The translations under genes and the position numbers were made by a program. A DNA stretch of 64,000 bases from Cyclobacterium amurskyense. Its GTDB lineage: Bacteria > Bacteroidota > Bacteroidia > Cytophagales > Cyclobacteriaceae. Numbering within the stretch: the stretch's first letter is position 1; each line of letters begins with the position of its first letter. Location: contig NZ_CP012040.1 in the NCBI RefSeq assembly GCF_001050135.1, positions 496,001-560,000 of the forward strand, in the 5' to 3' direction. The notes below the pieces were generated by a model. That model was not told the origin of the DNA. It saw only the letters and a list, made by a program, of their open reading frames with translations, and searched no databases. Shown one piece after another: positions 48,701 through 57,353 of this stretch.

Positions 48701-49039
48701 GAAATAGTGGAAGTAAAGGGAAGTAATCAGCTAAAAATAGAAAATATTTTGGTTTACCCCAATCCGGCCACAGATGAAGTTAATTTTAAAATAGTACACA
48801 ATCGCCAAGGTGAAACCATTAATTTAAGTTTAAATTTATTTTCTTTACAAGGAACTGAAATATTTTCTTACAAGGGACGTTTTCCAAAAGCTGAGCGGTC
48901 AATAATAGACATCCAGTGGATATTTTTAAACAGTAATTCCCAAAATCTAATAAAAGGAACTTATCTTTACAATTTAAATCTATATTCTGAGGAGGATGCA
49001 ACTTCAGATATAATAGCAGGTAAAATCATTATTCAATGA
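45779..49039 (+). CDS. porU: Type IX secretion system sortase PorU
   Basis: A 1086-residue protein read from the ATG at 45779, which puts a signal peptide (CLIGIIGSLYYILPVSAQ) directly at the start. The C25 gingipain-type peptidase domain is at about 375-745 with catalytic His604 (NYIGHGNEL) and Cys638 (VTATCEFGRHDSP). The sequence NFSLLGDPSLRL closes the domain, as usual. The C-terminal domain has YPNPATDEVNF, a FlgD-like or type A sorting-like fold. PorU at the cell surface cleaves the C-terminal signal of secreted proteins and attaches them to lipopolysaccharide. It overlaps porV by ATGA, the standard pairing in Bacteroidota. Confidence 0.95.
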   Translation: MEIRGKFAFKCLIGIIGSLYYILPVSAQQTYKFPVSKEGVYHLSQNQATVWGLGDLDQISIFGQPGMLDQKIDSSIFLQKEIPQKIIGDKLYFFLEGADQALLEDGIAHLNEHHYTDTLFYLLQTGSTARNKITKTEEHNETENSLAPPKNLFQLSIHKLEEENLLSSGREWYGYRTFNGGSQIITIEQAAPNSVGPVAIWAQFMAQSFEESKFTLAANNQVIGQVSIPSIPNSRYAIKGRETSFASNFPKPEGNKPQNIVLTFSTLNPNGTGYLKNMLLGYPFLSSQLPEGVYYSPDNSAYSIETSHQGIWDVSDFYQVKDIKTDNLPTSKAKKIVVFDPESSSEIKNLEQVIGRNEILNGQPEFIIITSASLFSQAKRLSDFKNSMGLPTEVVLVENIYNSYGYGNPDISSIRNFLAAYWLTTGRLKNVLFFGKGSFDYKHKLGGRPNLVPTYSSRVSLNPLTTYGSDDYFGFLNMGEGEWLESPEGDHHLSIGIGRIPAINSREAKIAVDKIITYQTGNLGKWKKKLLFVADDGDNNIHLNDSEKHTAYLHEYSPEFELKKLYLDNFPQEMTDNPQTAIKAREALIKNIKEGLLLLNYIGHGNELNLTAEGLFSVSDIQDWPVTNRYPVIVTATCEFGRHDSPFIRSGAEELLLAEQKGAIAILTTGRPVFSSINYSLNKAFIEAAFKQGEALTLGEIFRDTKNNSLNGPLNRNFSLLGDPSLRLDLPIYHAEVREWMEIDTQITTDQLSGLNRLEYKGKVEDPLTGASVTQFDGNYEITINAPPSQIETLGDESSKTFYTDYSQTLYRGTGKVEKGSFTGEILLPKLEGYSNDEIQVSLFAIHNDLNREAYGANKITINPKEPDINPETNSPTIEVWIADSLQSKSQISFRNTPVWLHLADKSGIKIDEPSGITLQVNENPALSLTNEYYALNGSYKSGKIKVWANDLIEGINELSFTIYDQLGNSTQHTEIVEVKGSNQLKIENILVYPNPATDEVNFKIVHNRQGETINLSLNLFSLQGTEIFSYKGRFPKAERSIIDIQWIFLNSNSQNLIKGTYLYNLNLYSEEDATSDIIAGKIIIQ

Positions 49040-50250
49040 AAGCAATTAAAAACATTTGCCCAATTTTTATTTTTTTATTGGTCTTTAGCTCCTTTCAGGT
49101 TGAAACTAAAGCCCAAAACTCTTTAGAACTTACCAGGCAAGATGGGACCAGAAGGGTAATCATTACAGCAGTTCCCTTTCTAAACTTCGCCCCTGACAGT
49201 CGACATTCTGCAATGGGTGATGCTGGAGTGGCTACTTCAGCCGATGCCAACTCAGCTCATTGGAATGCAGGGAAACTTGCTTTCATTGAGGACGACATGG
49301 GCTTTTCCCTTTCTTATTCGCCATGGCTAGGAAGACTGGTTCCAGACATGTCCCTAAACTACCTAACAGGATACAAGAAAATTGATGATGTATCGGCTTT
49401 TGGTATTGACCTTAGGTATTTCAATATGGGGGATATTGTTTTAACGGATGGCCGGGGTAATTCCTTAGGAGATTTTAGTCCTAGAGACATCGCCATTGGT
49501 GGTACTTATTCCAGAAAACTTTCAGACAATTTGTCTTTAGGTATTAGTGCCAGATTTATACATTCCAATTTATCCGGAAATATCAGTTCTTCAGGAGGCA
49601 ACGAGAGTCGCCCGGGTGTTTCGGTAGGTACCGATGTAGGAATCTATCATACCTCAGAAATACTAATGTCTGACAAAGTAGGTGTACTATCCTGGGGAAT
49701 TAGCCTTTCCAATATAGGCCCTAAAATCACTTATAACAGTGCAGATGACCTAGATTATCTACCCACGAATTTTAGAATTGGAACAGCATTAACCATTCCT
49801 ATGGATGAGCGGAATAAAATCACCTTTGCGCTTGATCTAAACAAATTAATGGTACCAAGTCCACCAGTTTATAAGGTTGATGAAAATGGGCAGTTTGTCA
49901 TTGATCCCAATACAGGTAACAAAGAAATTGAATCTGGAAAAGATCCTTCAAGAGCTTTAATAAGTGGCATGTTCGGTTCTTTTACTGATGCTCCGGATGG
50001 CTTCAGCGAGGAACTTCAAGAGGTGATGATTTCTTTTGGTACAGAATATTCCTATGATGACAAATTTGCGCTTAGAGCTGGTTATTTCCACGAAAATGCT
50101 GATAAGGGCGGACGAAGATACTTCACGATGGGAGTAGGTTTCAAATACAATAGACTTGGGTTTGATTTCTCCTACCTTGTACCACAGGTTCAAAACCATC
50201 CTTTGGCAGAAACACTTAGATTCAGTCTGCAATACAACGTTCAGAAATGA
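49036..50250 (+). CDS. porV: Type IX secretion system outer-membrane protein PorV
   Basis: A 404-residue outer-membrane beta-barrel of the FadL superfamily. The signal peptide ends VETKAQ at about residue 27. The PorV signature follows: AVPFLNFAPDSRHSAMGDAG (49-68) and ATSADANSAHWNAGKLAF. PorV shuttles cargo from the secretion channel to PorU in the attachment complex. Its ATG overlaps the porU stop by four bases, and its own stop overlaps the next gene in the same way. The final residues SLQYNVQK keep a Phe-rich barrel strand nearby. Confidence 0.95.
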   Translation: MKAIKNICPIFIFLLVFSSFQVETKAQNSLELTRQDGTRRVIITAVPFLNFAPDSRHSAMGDAGVATSADANSAHWNAGKLAFIEDDMGFSLSYSPWLGRLVPDMSLNYLTGYKKIDDVSAFGIDLRYFNMGDIVLTDGRGNSLGDFSPRDIAIGGTYSRKLSDNLSLGISARFIHSNLSGNISSSGGNESRPGVSVGTDVGIYHTSEILMSDKVGVLSWGISLSNIGPKITYNSADDLDYLPTNFRIGTALTIPMDERNKITFALDLNKLMVPSPPVYKVDENGQFVIDPNTGNKEIESGKDPSRALISGMFGSFTDAPDGFSEELQEVMISFGTEYSYDDKFALRAGYFHENADKGGRRYFTMGVGFKYNRLGFDFSYLVPQVQNHPLAETLRFSLQYNVQK

Positions 50251-51524
50251 GTATAGACCGAAGTCTGGCACCTCCTTATAGTATCCCTGAAAAGATTCAT
50301 CTCAATCCTCCTGAACTAAGGTTTTTAGCCAATGGAATACCCTTGTATTATATTCCTTTTCCGAATATTGATGCGGTAAAAATTGAGGTCATTTTTCCGC
50401 TTAAAAATACCGAAAGTAATCCGTATAAACCTTTGCTGCCTTTCTTCACCTTACACATGATACTGGAAGGCACGAAAATGCTTAGCTCGGAAAAACTGGA
50501 TGATTTTTTTGATTTTAACGCCTCAGAAGTCGATATCATTTCCGGCTATGAAAGACAAGGATTAAGCCTACTGAGTACCAAGCAACACTTATTGGAAGTT
50601 TTGCCTGTATTCAGGTCCCTTTTCACTGATGCAACTTTTCCTGAGAAAGAACTTAAAAAGAGAAAATCGCAGAAAAAATTAAGTATCAGTATTAAAAAAG
50701 AACAAACCTCTGCTCGTGCCAATCAACTGATACGGGGAAGCCTCTTTGAAAAAGGCCATCCATTCGGCCATCAAATCATTGAGCAGGATGTAGACGACAT
50801 CAATCACAGTGACCTTCAAAACTATTACAACAATAGTTTTTTAATCGCTCCTCAGATTTTTTTAACAGGACAATTGTCCGATGAAGAGATGAAGGCAATT
50901 GAGGCTACTTTCAGCGATTTACCTATATCAAATGAAAAAACTGTTTTTCAGGAAACTGGTCAAATTCAGCCTAGAAGACAAACTGAAAACAAATCAGAAG
51001 CTTTACAATCCAGCATAAGAATCGCCAAATGGATGGTTCCAAAATCACATCCGGATTATCCAGCATTATCGGTTCTCAACACCCTACTTGGCGGGTACTT
51101 CGGAAGTAGGCTTATTAAAAACATCAGAGAAGAAAAAGGCTACACTTATGGTATCAATAGCTTCCTTGGTGAATTGAATGGAAATGAATATTGGATGACC
51201 GTAGCGGATGTAAAAGGCGGCTATGGAGATGCCGTAATTCAGGAGGTCTACAAAGAAATTGAACGTCTTAAAACTGAACCTGTCCCAGCATCTGAACTGG
51301 AAATCATCAAAAATTACCTGGCAGGAAGTTTATTGTCAAACTTCAGCAACCCATTTGATCAAATGAGCCATTTCCAACAGGTACATTTTCAGGGGATGAA
51401 TTTTGATTACTTTACTCGCCATTTGGAATACATCAAACATTTTGATGGAGCGGATATCATGACAATGGCCAACAAGTATTTTGATCAAGAAGACATGCTT
51501 GAAGTAGTCGTAGGTGCCGGATAA
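50247..51524 (+). CDS. M16-family peptidase-like protein, probably inactive
   Basis: A 425-residue protein with the two-domain M16B fold: an N-terminal module to about 200 and a second with GGYFGSRLIKNIREEKGYTY and GINSFLG. The catalytic HxxEH is missing; the aligned place reads FFTLHMILEGT, keeping only the second His. The R/Y pair of the partner subunit (REEKGYTYG) is intact, so it looks like the non-catalytic subunit of a heterodimeric pair. No catalytic partner lies next to it. There is no signal peptide. Its ATG overlaps the porV stop, closing the type IX chain, so a link to secreted-protein turnover is possible but unproven. Confidence 0.88.
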   Translation: MSIDRSLAPPYSIPEKIHLNPPELRFLANGIPLYYIPFPNIDAVKIEVIFPLKNTESNPYKPLLPFFTLHMILEGTKMLSSEKLDDFFDFNASEVDIISGYERQGLSLLSTKQHLLEVLPVFRSLFTDATFPEKELKKRKSQKKLSISIKKEQTSARANQLIRGSLFEKGHPFGHQIIEQDVDDINHSDLQNYYNNSFLIAPQIFLTGQLSDEEMKAIEATFSDLPISNEKTVFQETGQIQPRRQTENKSEALQSSIRIAKWMVPKSHPDYPALSVLNTLLGGYFGSRLIKNIREEKGYTYGINSFLGELNGNEYWMTVADVKGGYGDAVIQEVYKEIERLKTEPVPASELEIIKNYLAGSLLSNFSNPFDQMSHFQQVHFQGMNFDYFTRHLEYIKHFDGADIMTMANKYFDQEDMLEVVVGAG

Positions 51525-51534
51525 AGCTCCTACT

Positions 51535-52506
51535 TTAATCAAAGGATCTTTGCCTCCATTTTTCATAACCAGCAGAAAGATCCCACTTTATTTTGGACCA
51601 AGAATAATAAAGCAAAAACCATAAATTTATAGGATATAGGGTTTTATAAAGTTTCAACATCTTCAAGGCTATATCAAAATTAGCAGATACTGTTGCATGC
51701 TTTATTTCATGAAGTAGCCTTAACCGAAGGGCTTCCTTATCGCTACGGCACTTGACCATCCCCGCTATTTTTTCACAAACAATTAAAGTAGAAGGTAATA
51801 ATTGAGAGTTTCTAGACTTGTACTGCTGTTGTGACAAAGAATCCTTTATAATTCTTTTGTTTACAGTTAGATAATCCCCATAAACAAAAGAATACTTAGC
51901 CGCCATTCTCACTAGAATATCAAAATCTTCGTAGCTTAAATTTTCATCATAAGCTCCAACCGATCTAAAAGCATTTGCCTCCATCACTAAGGTGGGAGAA
52001 CTGATGGCATACCTCTTGATTACCGTTCCAAAAACATCGCCTTCTACAATTGGGACTTTTGCCTTTCCCTCTTTATTTGTGGGGTAAAAAGATTGCACCT
52101 TTCCATTAGGAAAATGCTCCAAAGCATTACTGAAATACACCTTGGCATTACTTTGTTGTAGGTGGGCTAAGGCCAATTCTAAATGCCTTGAATCTAAAAA
52201 ATCATCCGCGGCTAAATCCACCAAGAAACAACCCTTTGATTTAGCGAAGGCCTGATTAAATGCCTTACAGTAGTTCATTGGTTTTTCGTGATAGAAGGAT
52301 TTTGTTGGGATCTTTTCAACATTGGCATCCAACCACAAATTAATTTCAAGCCTTGAATGGTCAGTACTACCATTGTCAACAATAAAGAGTTCAATAGGTC
52401 TGTGGGTCTGCTCCAAGACACTATTCAGTGCTTGGGCAACATAATCCCCCTGATTATAACATGTGCAGATCACTGTCACCAAGTGTTTTTCTTCTTTTAG
52501 TTTCAC
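51535..52506 (-). CDS. Family 2 glycosyltransferase
   Basis: A 323-residue GT-A fold enzyme. VTVICTCYNQGDYVAQALNS (10-29), ELFIVDNGSTDHS and a DLAADDFLD loop (the DxD-like metal site) define the GT2 nucleotide-sugar domain. LSYEDFDILVRMAAKYSF is the ED-type catalytic base region. The C-terminal 100 residues are helical without an obvious membrane anchor. Donor and acceptor are unknown; cell-surface glycan synthesis is usual for such genes. It stands alone, convergent with the M16-like gene at a 10-bp gap and divergent from the YigZ gene. Confidence 0.92.
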   Translation of the reverse strand: MKLKEEKHLVTVICTCYNQGDYVAQALNSVLEQTHRPIELFIVDNGSTDHSRLEINLWLDANVEKIPTKSFYHEKPMNYCKAFNQAFAKSKGCFLVDLAADDFLDSRHLELALAHLQQSNAKVYFSNALEHFPNGKVQSFYPTNKEGKAKVPIVEGDVFGTVIKRYAISSPTLVMEANAFRSVGAYDENLSYEDFDILVRMAAKYSFVYGDYLTVNKRIIKDSLSQQQYKSRNSQLLPSTLIVCEKIAGMVKCRSDKEALRLRLLHEIKHATVSANFDIALKMLKLYKTLYPINLWFLLYYSWSKIKWDLSAGYEKWRQRSFD

Positions 52507-52594
52507 AGACCTATTGCTTGATTACTTCATCAGCTTAATTCAAATGACTAAATTAGCAAATGAAAGTGGAGATTATTAAACAAAGCCAATAATA

Positions 52595-53188
52595 ATGGAG
52601 GATACTTATCGCAGTATTGACAAACCTTCGACAGGTATTTATAAAGAGAAAGGAAGTAAATTTTTATCCTTTGCTTATCCAGTAGATAGCGAAGAGGAAA
52701 TTCAGGAATTAATCCATCAACTCAAAAAGCAGTATTATGACGCACGGCACTATTGCTATGCCTATGTACTGGGCAAGGACATGGGTACCTACAGAGCAAA
52801 TGATGACGGGGAACCCAACCACAGCGCTGGAGACCCCATTTTAGGCCAAATTAGATCCAACGAGTTGTCCCATATATTGATTGTGGTCGTTAGGTACTTT
52901 GGCGGTACCAAATTAGGCGTTGGTGGACTCATACGTGCCTATAAAACAGCCGCAGCTGAAGCTATTTCTTCCGCAAACACCATTATAAGGACTGTAATGG
53001 TACCCTTTTCCATTACTTTTGATTACTTGTCAATGGATGAAATAATGAGGACCATTAAGAGGTATGACCTAAAAATAATCGCTCAGGAATTTGACAACAA
53101 CTGCCTTATAAAACTGGAATGCCGAGAAGGATTAATGGATGAAGTGGTAGAAGTATTAACCGATATACCTTCTTCAAAGCTTATTTAA
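52595..53188 (+). CDS. YigZ/IMPACT-family protein
   Basis: A 197-residue protein. The IMPACT N-terminal domain is clear from KGSKFLSFAYPV (19-30), DARHYCYAYVLG, ANDDGEPNHSAGDPIL (67-82) and VVVRYFGGTKLGVGGLIRAY. The C-terminal DUF1949 domain follows from about 135. Eukaryotic IMPACT modulates the GCN2 stress kinase; the bacterial role is unclear, with proposed RNA or ribosome links. The gene converges on the exonuclease gene, with a four-base overlap of their ends. Confidence 0.92.
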   Translation: MEDTYRSIDKPSTGIYKEKGSKFLSFAYPVDSEEEIQELIHQLKKQYYDARHYCYAYVLGKDMGTYRANDDGEPNHSAGDPILGQIRSNELSHILIVVVRYFGGTKLGVGGLIRAYKTAAAEAISSANTIIRTVMVPFSITFDYLSMDEIMRTIKRYDLKIIAQEFDNNCLIKLECREGLMDEVVEVLTDIPSSKLI

Positions 53189-53787
53189 GTAGAAAAAATC
53201 TCATCCAAATAGCCTTCTTTTTGTAGCTTCAGAAAAATCTCCAAACAAGCCCAGGCATCTGTGGCTGCATACAGCATTTGCTTGTTGGTCAGCACTGGCG
53301 CTTCCCAATTTGATACCTGTTCAGATTTTGAAATTCGGATCCCCAATACCATCGCACTAAGGTTTCTAACACCTACGTTAAGGAATCCTACTCTTTTTAA
53401 TTCTTCATTCAAATCAAAAAATGAATCTGGATTAAATTTAGGAGAGATTTTTTTCAATGCTTTCAAATCATCCCTTACTGCCGCACCTACTTTTACAATG
53501 CGAGGGTTTTCCAAAATTGCTTTGGCACTAGGTGGAAAACCTGTATTATTCAGCCGAATCAGGTAAGCATTTTTGGTGGTGGAAAGCTGCAATAATGCCA
53601 CCTCATAACTTACCCCTTTTCTAAATGCCGGTCTTGTTTCTGTATCAAAACCTATGATCCGGCTGGCATTCAAATCCTTCTCCATTTCACGAAGGCCCTC
53701 TTCATCTTCAACCAATATTATCTTTCCTGGAAAAGCTCCCAAGTCCAATGCATTAACTTCTTCTTTACTTATTTTTAATGGTATCAT
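53185..53787 (-). CDS. DEDDy 3'-5' exonuclease (RNase D-like)
   Basis: A 200-residue single-domain exonuclease. Exo I is IIGFDTETRPAF (44-55) with Asp and Glu, Exo II is VKVGAAVRDDLKAL with the second Asp, and Exo III is YAATDAWACLEIF with the Tyr of the DEDDy type. Without HRDC domains it resembles the short 3'-5' exonuclease group active on DNA or RNA ends. The ATG overlaps the stop of the NhaC gene by four bases, so the two are translationally coupled, although no functional link is evident. Confidence 0.92.
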   Translation of the reverse strand: MIPLKISKEEVNALDLGAFPGKIILVEDEEGLREMEKDLNASRIIGFDTETRPAFRKGVSYEVALLQLSTTKNAYLIRLNNTGFPPSAKAILENPRIVKVGAAVRDDLKALKKISPKFNPDSFFDLNEELKRVGFLNVGVRNLSAMVLGIRISKSEQVSNWEAPVLTNKQMLYAATDAWACLEIFLKLQKEGYLDEIFST

Positions 53788-55274
53788 GCCCCGATTTCTT
53801 CTTCGTTGATGGTTTTCATTTCTTTTTTTGAATAATAGTTGATTCCCCAGTTAAAATAACCAAACAATATGGTCATAAATGGACTTATAATATTAAAAAA
53901 ACAATAAGGAGCATAGGCCAGTGTCGCTACTCCCAAAACAGAAGCCTGAGTTGCTCCGCAAGTGTTCCAAGGTATCAACACCGAAGTCACAGTTGCACTG
54001 TCTTCCAATGTTCGACTCAAGTTTTCGCCTTTCAATCCACGCTTACGATAAATGTCTGCATACATTCTACCAGGAACCAAAATCGCCAGATATTGATCTG
54101 ATGTGGTAATATTAAAGAACAAACCCGTGCCTGCTGTAGCAGCGATTAGCGATCCTACAGAATTAACTTTACTAATAACAGCTTCTGCGATTACCTTCAA
54201 CATACCACTTACCTCCATAATGCCTCCAAAAGCCATGGCGCAGATAATCAACCATACAGTATAAAGCATTCCTGACATCCCGCCTGTTACCAATAATTCA
54301 TTCACAATCTCATTGGAAGTAAGTATAGCTGTATCTCCATAAAGTGCCTTCATTACTATTTTAAAAGACTGAAGTGAGAGGCTACCCTCTATGCTTGAAA
54401 TACTTGCCAGATCGCGAATTACTTCCTGCTGAAAAAGCACTGCAAATATAGCTCCCAAAATAGCGCCTGCTAAAAGCACCGGGATCGCAGGTACTTTTTT
54501 GACAATCAAAATAAAAACAATCACCGGAACAAGAAATAACCAACCATTGATGGAAAAGGTACTGGATATAACCCTAGATATTTCTTCAACTTGGCCGACT
54601 GTTCCTTCACGGTTACCTATAAACCCAATCGCTGCAAAGATAATTAGGGTAATTATAATCGAAGGCACAGTGGTTTTCATCATGTGCTTGATATGGGTAA
54701 ACAAATCCGTCCCTGCCATAGCTGGTGCAAGATTAGTGGTATCTGAAAGTGGAGACATTTTGTCCCCAAAATAAGCTCCGGAAATGATCGCTCCACCTAC
54801 TAAACCTTCACTAAAACCCAATGCTTTCCCAATGCCAAGCAAGGCCACCCCAACGGTAGCGACTGTGGTCCAACTGCTTCCTGTAGCAATAGAAACAACC
54901 CCACAAACCACACATGCAGCGACCAAAAACACAGTAGGATTTAAAACCTTCAATCCATAATATATCATGGCAGGAACAATCCCACTAAGCATCCATGTTC
55001 CTGCAAGGGCTCCGATCAGCAATAAAATAAGTATTGAGGACATGGCAGAAGAAATGCTATTGATCATTCCCTCTTGAATCTTCTCCCACTTTACATTCAA
55101 GCGGATAGAAGCAATTAAGCCCGCCACTGCTGCCGATACAATAAGCACCAATTGATTCGATCCAGACAAACCATCTGTTCCAAATACTTTTATATTGATC
55201 GCCAATAGAACTATCAAGAAGACAATTGGAAATAATGCTTCCGAAATAGAAGGTCTTTTGGAAGTTTTATCCAT
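53784..55274 (-). CDS. nhaC: NhaC-family Na+/H+ antiporter
   Basis: A 496-residue inner-membrane protein with about 12 membrane segments. The family motifs are TGSSWTTVATVGVALLGIG near residues 152-170, GGAIISGAYFGDKMSPLSDT (about 180-200) with the conserved Asp, and NTCGATQASVLGVA near the end. NhaC-type proteins exchange Na+ for protons, or related ion and organic substrate pairs such as malate/lactate. This suits a marine organism. The first gene of a two-gene unit with the exonuclease. Confidence 0.92.
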   Translation of the reverse strand: MDKTSKRPSISEALFPIVFLIVLLAINIKVFGTDGLSGSNQLVLIVSAAVAGLIASIRLNVKWEKIQEGMINSISSAMSSILILLLIGALAGTWMLSGIVPAMIYYGLKVLNPTVFLVAACVVCGVVSIATGSSWTTVATVGVALLGIGKALGFSEGLVGGAIISGAYFGDKMSPLSDTTNLAPAMAGTDLFTHIKHMMKTTVPSIIITLIIFAAIGFIGNREGTVGQVEEISRVISSTFSINGWLFLVPVIVFILIVKKVPAIPVLLAGAILGAIFAVLFQQEVIRDLASISSIEGSLSLQSFKIVMKALYGDTAILTSNEIVNELLVTGGMSGMLYTVWLIICAMAFGGIMEVSGMLKVIAEAVISKVNSVGSLIAATAGTGLFFNITTSDQYLAILVPGRMYADIYRKRGLKGENLSRTLEDSATVTSVLIPWNTCGATQASVLGVATLAYAPYCFFNIISPFMTILFGYFNWGINYYSKKEMKTINEEEIGA

Positions 55275-55606
55275 GAGTTTTCGTTATTATCAACATTAAA
55301 GTCCTACTTGAGTTTCGCACAGATTTACCAATGTCTTGTTAAAAATATTTTAAGCCTATAGACTGCAATCCATTCGGACTTACCACAGTCTTTCTTTGAT
55401 TTTGCTAGCGGCAGAATGGATCATTTTAAAATTAAAGCACTCCTTGGGAAAATTCTAATCTCATCCCCGATTCCACGCATTTTTACTTCGATTTTACTAC
55501 TATTTACCACTCAACGGCAAAAATCCAAGGTTGTTTTGGGGATTTTTAATTAATCATAGCATTTAATCCAGTTTAAAGTTATAAAAATTTATGAGTTTTT
55601 GGCTTG
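55275..55606. other. 332-bp spacer upstream of nhaC
   Basis: AT-rich sequence between nhaC and the left end of the MITE-like element. It presumably holds the nhaC promoter; nothing else was recognised. Confidence 0.5.
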
Positions 55607-55841
55607 CAAGTGAAGTTCTCTTTACAAATTAATAGCTAATTAAACCCGGATTATGTAATAGAATTTCTCCGCCCTGACAATGGTCAGGGGTGAAGCCTGT
55701 CCCATGTTTACGGGAAGTGTTGCAATCGAGACAATCAGACTGTTTGGAGATTTTAGCATAGCACCGCTATGGTGAAATTGAAAACAGCAACGAAGTGGCT
55801 GATTTTAAAGCGATTTCAGCACGTAATAGAATGTCTATTGC

Positions 55842-55851
55842 ATATTTCGGG
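55842..55851. repeat. Target site duplication, left copy
   Basis: ATATTTCGGG, repeated exactly at 57245-57254 directly outside the other IS end. A 10-bp duplication is usual for IS4-family insertion. Confidence 0.9.
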
Positions 55852-57244
55852 CAATGTCGTTTAGTTAAGGTTTATAAGTTATAAAATTACTGGGTCTGGC
55901 AGTATACCTTTTTATTCTAGGAACTGACCTGTTGGGCCGTATTATTTCAAGTTGAAGCAACAGTTTGAAAGCATAATCAGATATTTTTCCAATGATTTTG
56001 TCCATTCCTTGTTTGAGTTGATCAATTATAGATTTGGTTTTACGATACGCCTGGGTTCTGTTGATCTGATAAGTGTTTTTCCGTTTTTTATTACAGTAGT
56101 CAATCCCTTTTTTGGTAAGTGTTTTACTGAGAATGTTGCTCAAGTTGGCCCTGAGAATGATTCTATTAAAATCCTGGAGAACGGCCCTGGCCGTCTTTCC
56201 GCTCAGGTTTTCAAGTTCCGCCCTAGTTTTGAGTAGCTTGAAAGACTCTTCAACAGGCCATCTTTTCCTGTAGAGCTCACGTATTTCCTTGACAGGGTAC
56301 TTCTTATGGTCAACTAGGTTGGTTATCAATATATGGTCTTCTCCTGATGCAATCGGTACCCGTACGAGCCTTAACTTGAGTGCCTCAGTAGGAATATTCC
56401 TTTCCCTACACCTGTTTAAGGCCTCTTTGGAAGGGGACACCTCTATGATCTGCTGTTTTTGGGTAGATGCTAAAAATGCCTTTGCATGTTTCCATCTGTT
56501 TGCCTTTACCCTGATGACAAAGGATTTCTGTTGCTGAACCAATGAGGACATGAGCCAAAAGGCCGCATAAGCCCTATCCATTATAAGCAGATCGCCCGGC
56601 CCTAGACAGGGAAGATGACTTTCACACAGAGCAAGTTCACTTGTCCTGTAATGTTTGATCTTGGCATCTATACTGATTTGGTTGAGTACATCGTAGGCTT
56701 GGGAAACACGGGCTAACACTACTTTTCTCCCGTTTTCAGTCCGGGTTTCGAAATGGCCAAAACCTTTTGCCAATTCTTTGCTGTAAGGAAGCTGCAAAGT
56801 ACTGCCGTCGATACCTATAAGCCGAAAACCTTTCCATTTACGGATATGGCTGGCTTTATTATAATAAAAAGAACATTGTTGTTCATTGAGCCATGTAAAC
56901 ACCTTGGGGTTTAGTTTGGATCGTTGCTGACTGAATGCTCCTTTGGAATAGCTGACCGATTTGTCGGAAAAAAAATTATCAAGTTCTTGCTGAACACTCG
57001 ATTTACCCAGGCCCAACATGAAGTAGATAAGATCTGTAAAACCCAAACACCGCTGACGAACAAACGCTGTGTTAGTCGTACGGAACCTATCGCGTGTTAA
57101 TCCATTTTCTATATTGTTTTTTAATAGTTTTAAAAAGTCCTTCGAAAAGGAAAAGGACTTGATTGTTGTTAGATTATTTTCAAAAAAACTACGCTCCCTT
57201 TTCTTTCCTAAAAATAATAAAAATTCCTTAACTAAACGACATTG
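55852..57244 (-). mobile_element. IS4-family insertion sequence, 1393 bp
   Basis: Both ends carry the perfect 19-bp terminal inverted repeat CAATGTCGTTTAGTTAAGG (55852-55870 and the complement at 57226-57244), flanked by a 10-bp direct repeat. One transposase gene fills it on the minus strand. Intact ends and exact duplication suggest a recent insertion. Confidence 0.93.
55865..57046 (-). CDS. IS4-family transposase
   Basis: Annotated from a TTG at 57046 (393 residues); the same frame stays open upstream to the end of the element, but without ATG, GTG or TTG. The upstream codons (for example KDFLKLLKNNIENG and FRTTNTAFVRQRCLG) resemble the expected N-terminal domain of such transposases. The real protein may therefore start at a non-standard codon, or the start may have been lost. 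DDE residues: IGIDGSTLQL (first Asp), IMDRAYAAF (second Asp), and the IS4 YREK signature in YRKRWPVEESFKLLK with the Glu. The stop lies within the left terminal repeat. It catalyses cut-and-paste transposition. Confidence 0.92.
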   Translation of the reverse strand: MGFTDLIYFMLGLGKSSVQQELDNFFSDKSVSYSKGAFSQQRSKLNPKVFTWLNEQQCSFYYNKASHIRKWKGFRLIGIDGSTLQLPYSKELAKGFGHFETRTENGRKVVLARVSQAYDVLNQISIDAKIKHYRTSELALCESHLPCLGPGDLLIMDRAYAAFWLMSSLVQQQKSFVIRVKANRWKHAKAFLASTQKQQIIEVSPSKEALNRCRERNIPTEALKLRLVRVPIASGEDHILITNLVDHKKYPVKEIRELYRKRWPVEESFKLLKTRAELENLSGKTARAVLQDFNRIILRANLSNILSKTLTKKGIDYCNKKRKNTYQINRTQAYRKTKSIIDQLKQGMDKIIGKISDYAFKLLLQLEIIRPNRSVPRIKRYTARPSNFITYKP

Positions 57245-57254
57245 ATATTTCGGG
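57245..57254. repeat. Target site duplication, right copy
   Basis: ATATTTCGGG, identical to 55842-55851. Removing the IS and one copy restores the repeat element. Confidence 0.9.
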
Positions 57255-57353
57255 TTAAAAGTCTATGAAGAAAATTTCACTTGAAGAAATGGTATGATTT
57301 TCTCGGAATAATTTTTACCTTATAGGTACTTTTCCCACCATAAACGAATAAAT

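Larger units (their letters stand above)
55607..57283. repeat. MITE-like element of about 274 bp, split by an IS
   Basis: With the IS and one target copy removed, about 274 bp remain, flanked by imperfect inverted ends. CAAGTGAA (55607-55614) faces TTCACTTG (57276-57283), with 14 of the first 16 bases matching. A further block of 26 bases starting AACCCG matches at 21 positions. Inside lie several hairpins: CCCTGAC/GTCAGGG near 55673-55690, CATAGC/GCTATG near 55758-55772 and others. It has no coding capacity. This is the architecture of a non-autonomous mobile or structured repeat; copy number in the genome cannot be seen here. Confidence 0.65.
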
